From positions 1 through 25,387 of the forward strand of contig CAZZLQ010000038.1 in NCBI GenBank assembly GCA_964655245.1: a DNA stretch of 25,387 bases. Reading direction: 5' to 3'. The DNA comes from JBEIHI01 sp964655245 (lineage in GTDB: Bacteria > Bdellovibrionota > UBA2394). The first letter of the stretch is position 1. Every line of letters begins with the position of its first letter. Below the pieces are notes generated by a model that did no database searches, was not told the DNA's origin, and worked only from the letters and a program-made list of their open reading frames with translations. Both the position numbers and the translations under genes were made by a program. This document shows positions 25,364 through 25,387 of the stretch, one piece after another.

Positions 25364-25387
25364 AAGGAGCTTTTAGGCAAGTGATTT
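25364..25387 (+). promoter_or_regulatory. Ribosome-binding site and possible start of a gene beyond the right edge
   Basis: AAGGAG at 25364-25369 is followed by a GTG at 25381, 11 bases later, as the window ends. Only two codons are visible, so the product cannot be identified. By position in an rpsF cluster, rplI (L9) or rpsR (S18) would be expected; that is inference only. Confidence 0.35.

Noticed and set aside
1..25387. Mobile element, prophage, toxin-antitoxin, CRISPR or defence island
   Set aside because: No transposase, integrase, recombinase, phage, nuclease-defence or repeat-spacer signature was seen on either strand.

Overview
The window is a compact, chromosomal, mostly housekeeping stretch of a Gram-negative bacterium: about 20 protein genes (two cut by the window edges), no rRNA, tRNA, insertion sequence, phage gene or CRISPR array, and no gene-free stretch above 150 bases. 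Several things suggest a member of the Bdellovibrionota/Oligoflexia or a myxobacterium-like lineage: an outer-membrane barrel resembling the myxobacterial/Bdellovibrio barrel family paired with a secreted TPR protein, an alanine-tailed CTC-type L25, the run prs - rplY - pth - ychF - rpsF - polytopic membrane protein, and a stand-alone methylmalonyl-CoA mutase catalytic subunit. This placement is an inference from gene content.

Layout. 1-3658 (minus): methylmalonyl-CoA mutase large subunit, then a PBP4-type D-Ala-D-Ala carboxypeptidase, then a glycerophosphodiester phosphodiesterase cut by the left edge. 3675-6591 (plus): a secreted barrel protein, a secreted TPR protein, and a separate strongly initiated barrel protein ending in a textbook terminator at 6618-6648. 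6647-11469 (minus): cobalamin-dependent methionine synthase (metH), overlapped by 4 bases by a MelB-type symporter gene. 11514-12383 (plus): a phytase-esterase-like propeller protein. 12380-14932 (minus): an RND/MMPL exporter. 14978-19164 (plus): Xaa-Pro aminopeptidase, an overlapping HutG-like arginase-family gene, then a zinc-ribbon/transmembrane/TPR protein. 19153-20450 (minus): rph and rdgB, overlapping. 20484-25387 (plus): prs, rplY, pth, ychF, rpsF, a membrane protein, and a ribosome-binding site for a gene beyond the edge.

How the genes work together. The right end is an information-processing block (PRPP synthesis, ribosomal proteins, peptidyl-tRNA recycling, a ribosome-associated ATPase, RNase PH and nucleotide-pool cleaning). 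The middle is B12-linked one-carbon metabolism. The left is envelope maintenance (peptidoglycan trimming, lipid headgroup hydrolysis, outer-membrane barrels). Packing is tight: neighbouring genes commonly overlap or lie within 50 bases, so most promoters must sit inside neighbouring genes.

No clearly new multi-gene system is visible. The best leads are the barrel+TPR envelope pair, the zinc-ribbon/TM/TPR protein, a HutG-like enzyme with Cys in a normally Asp metal-ligand position, and two mutually exclusive hairpins in front of metH, one of which would hide its ribosome-binding site.
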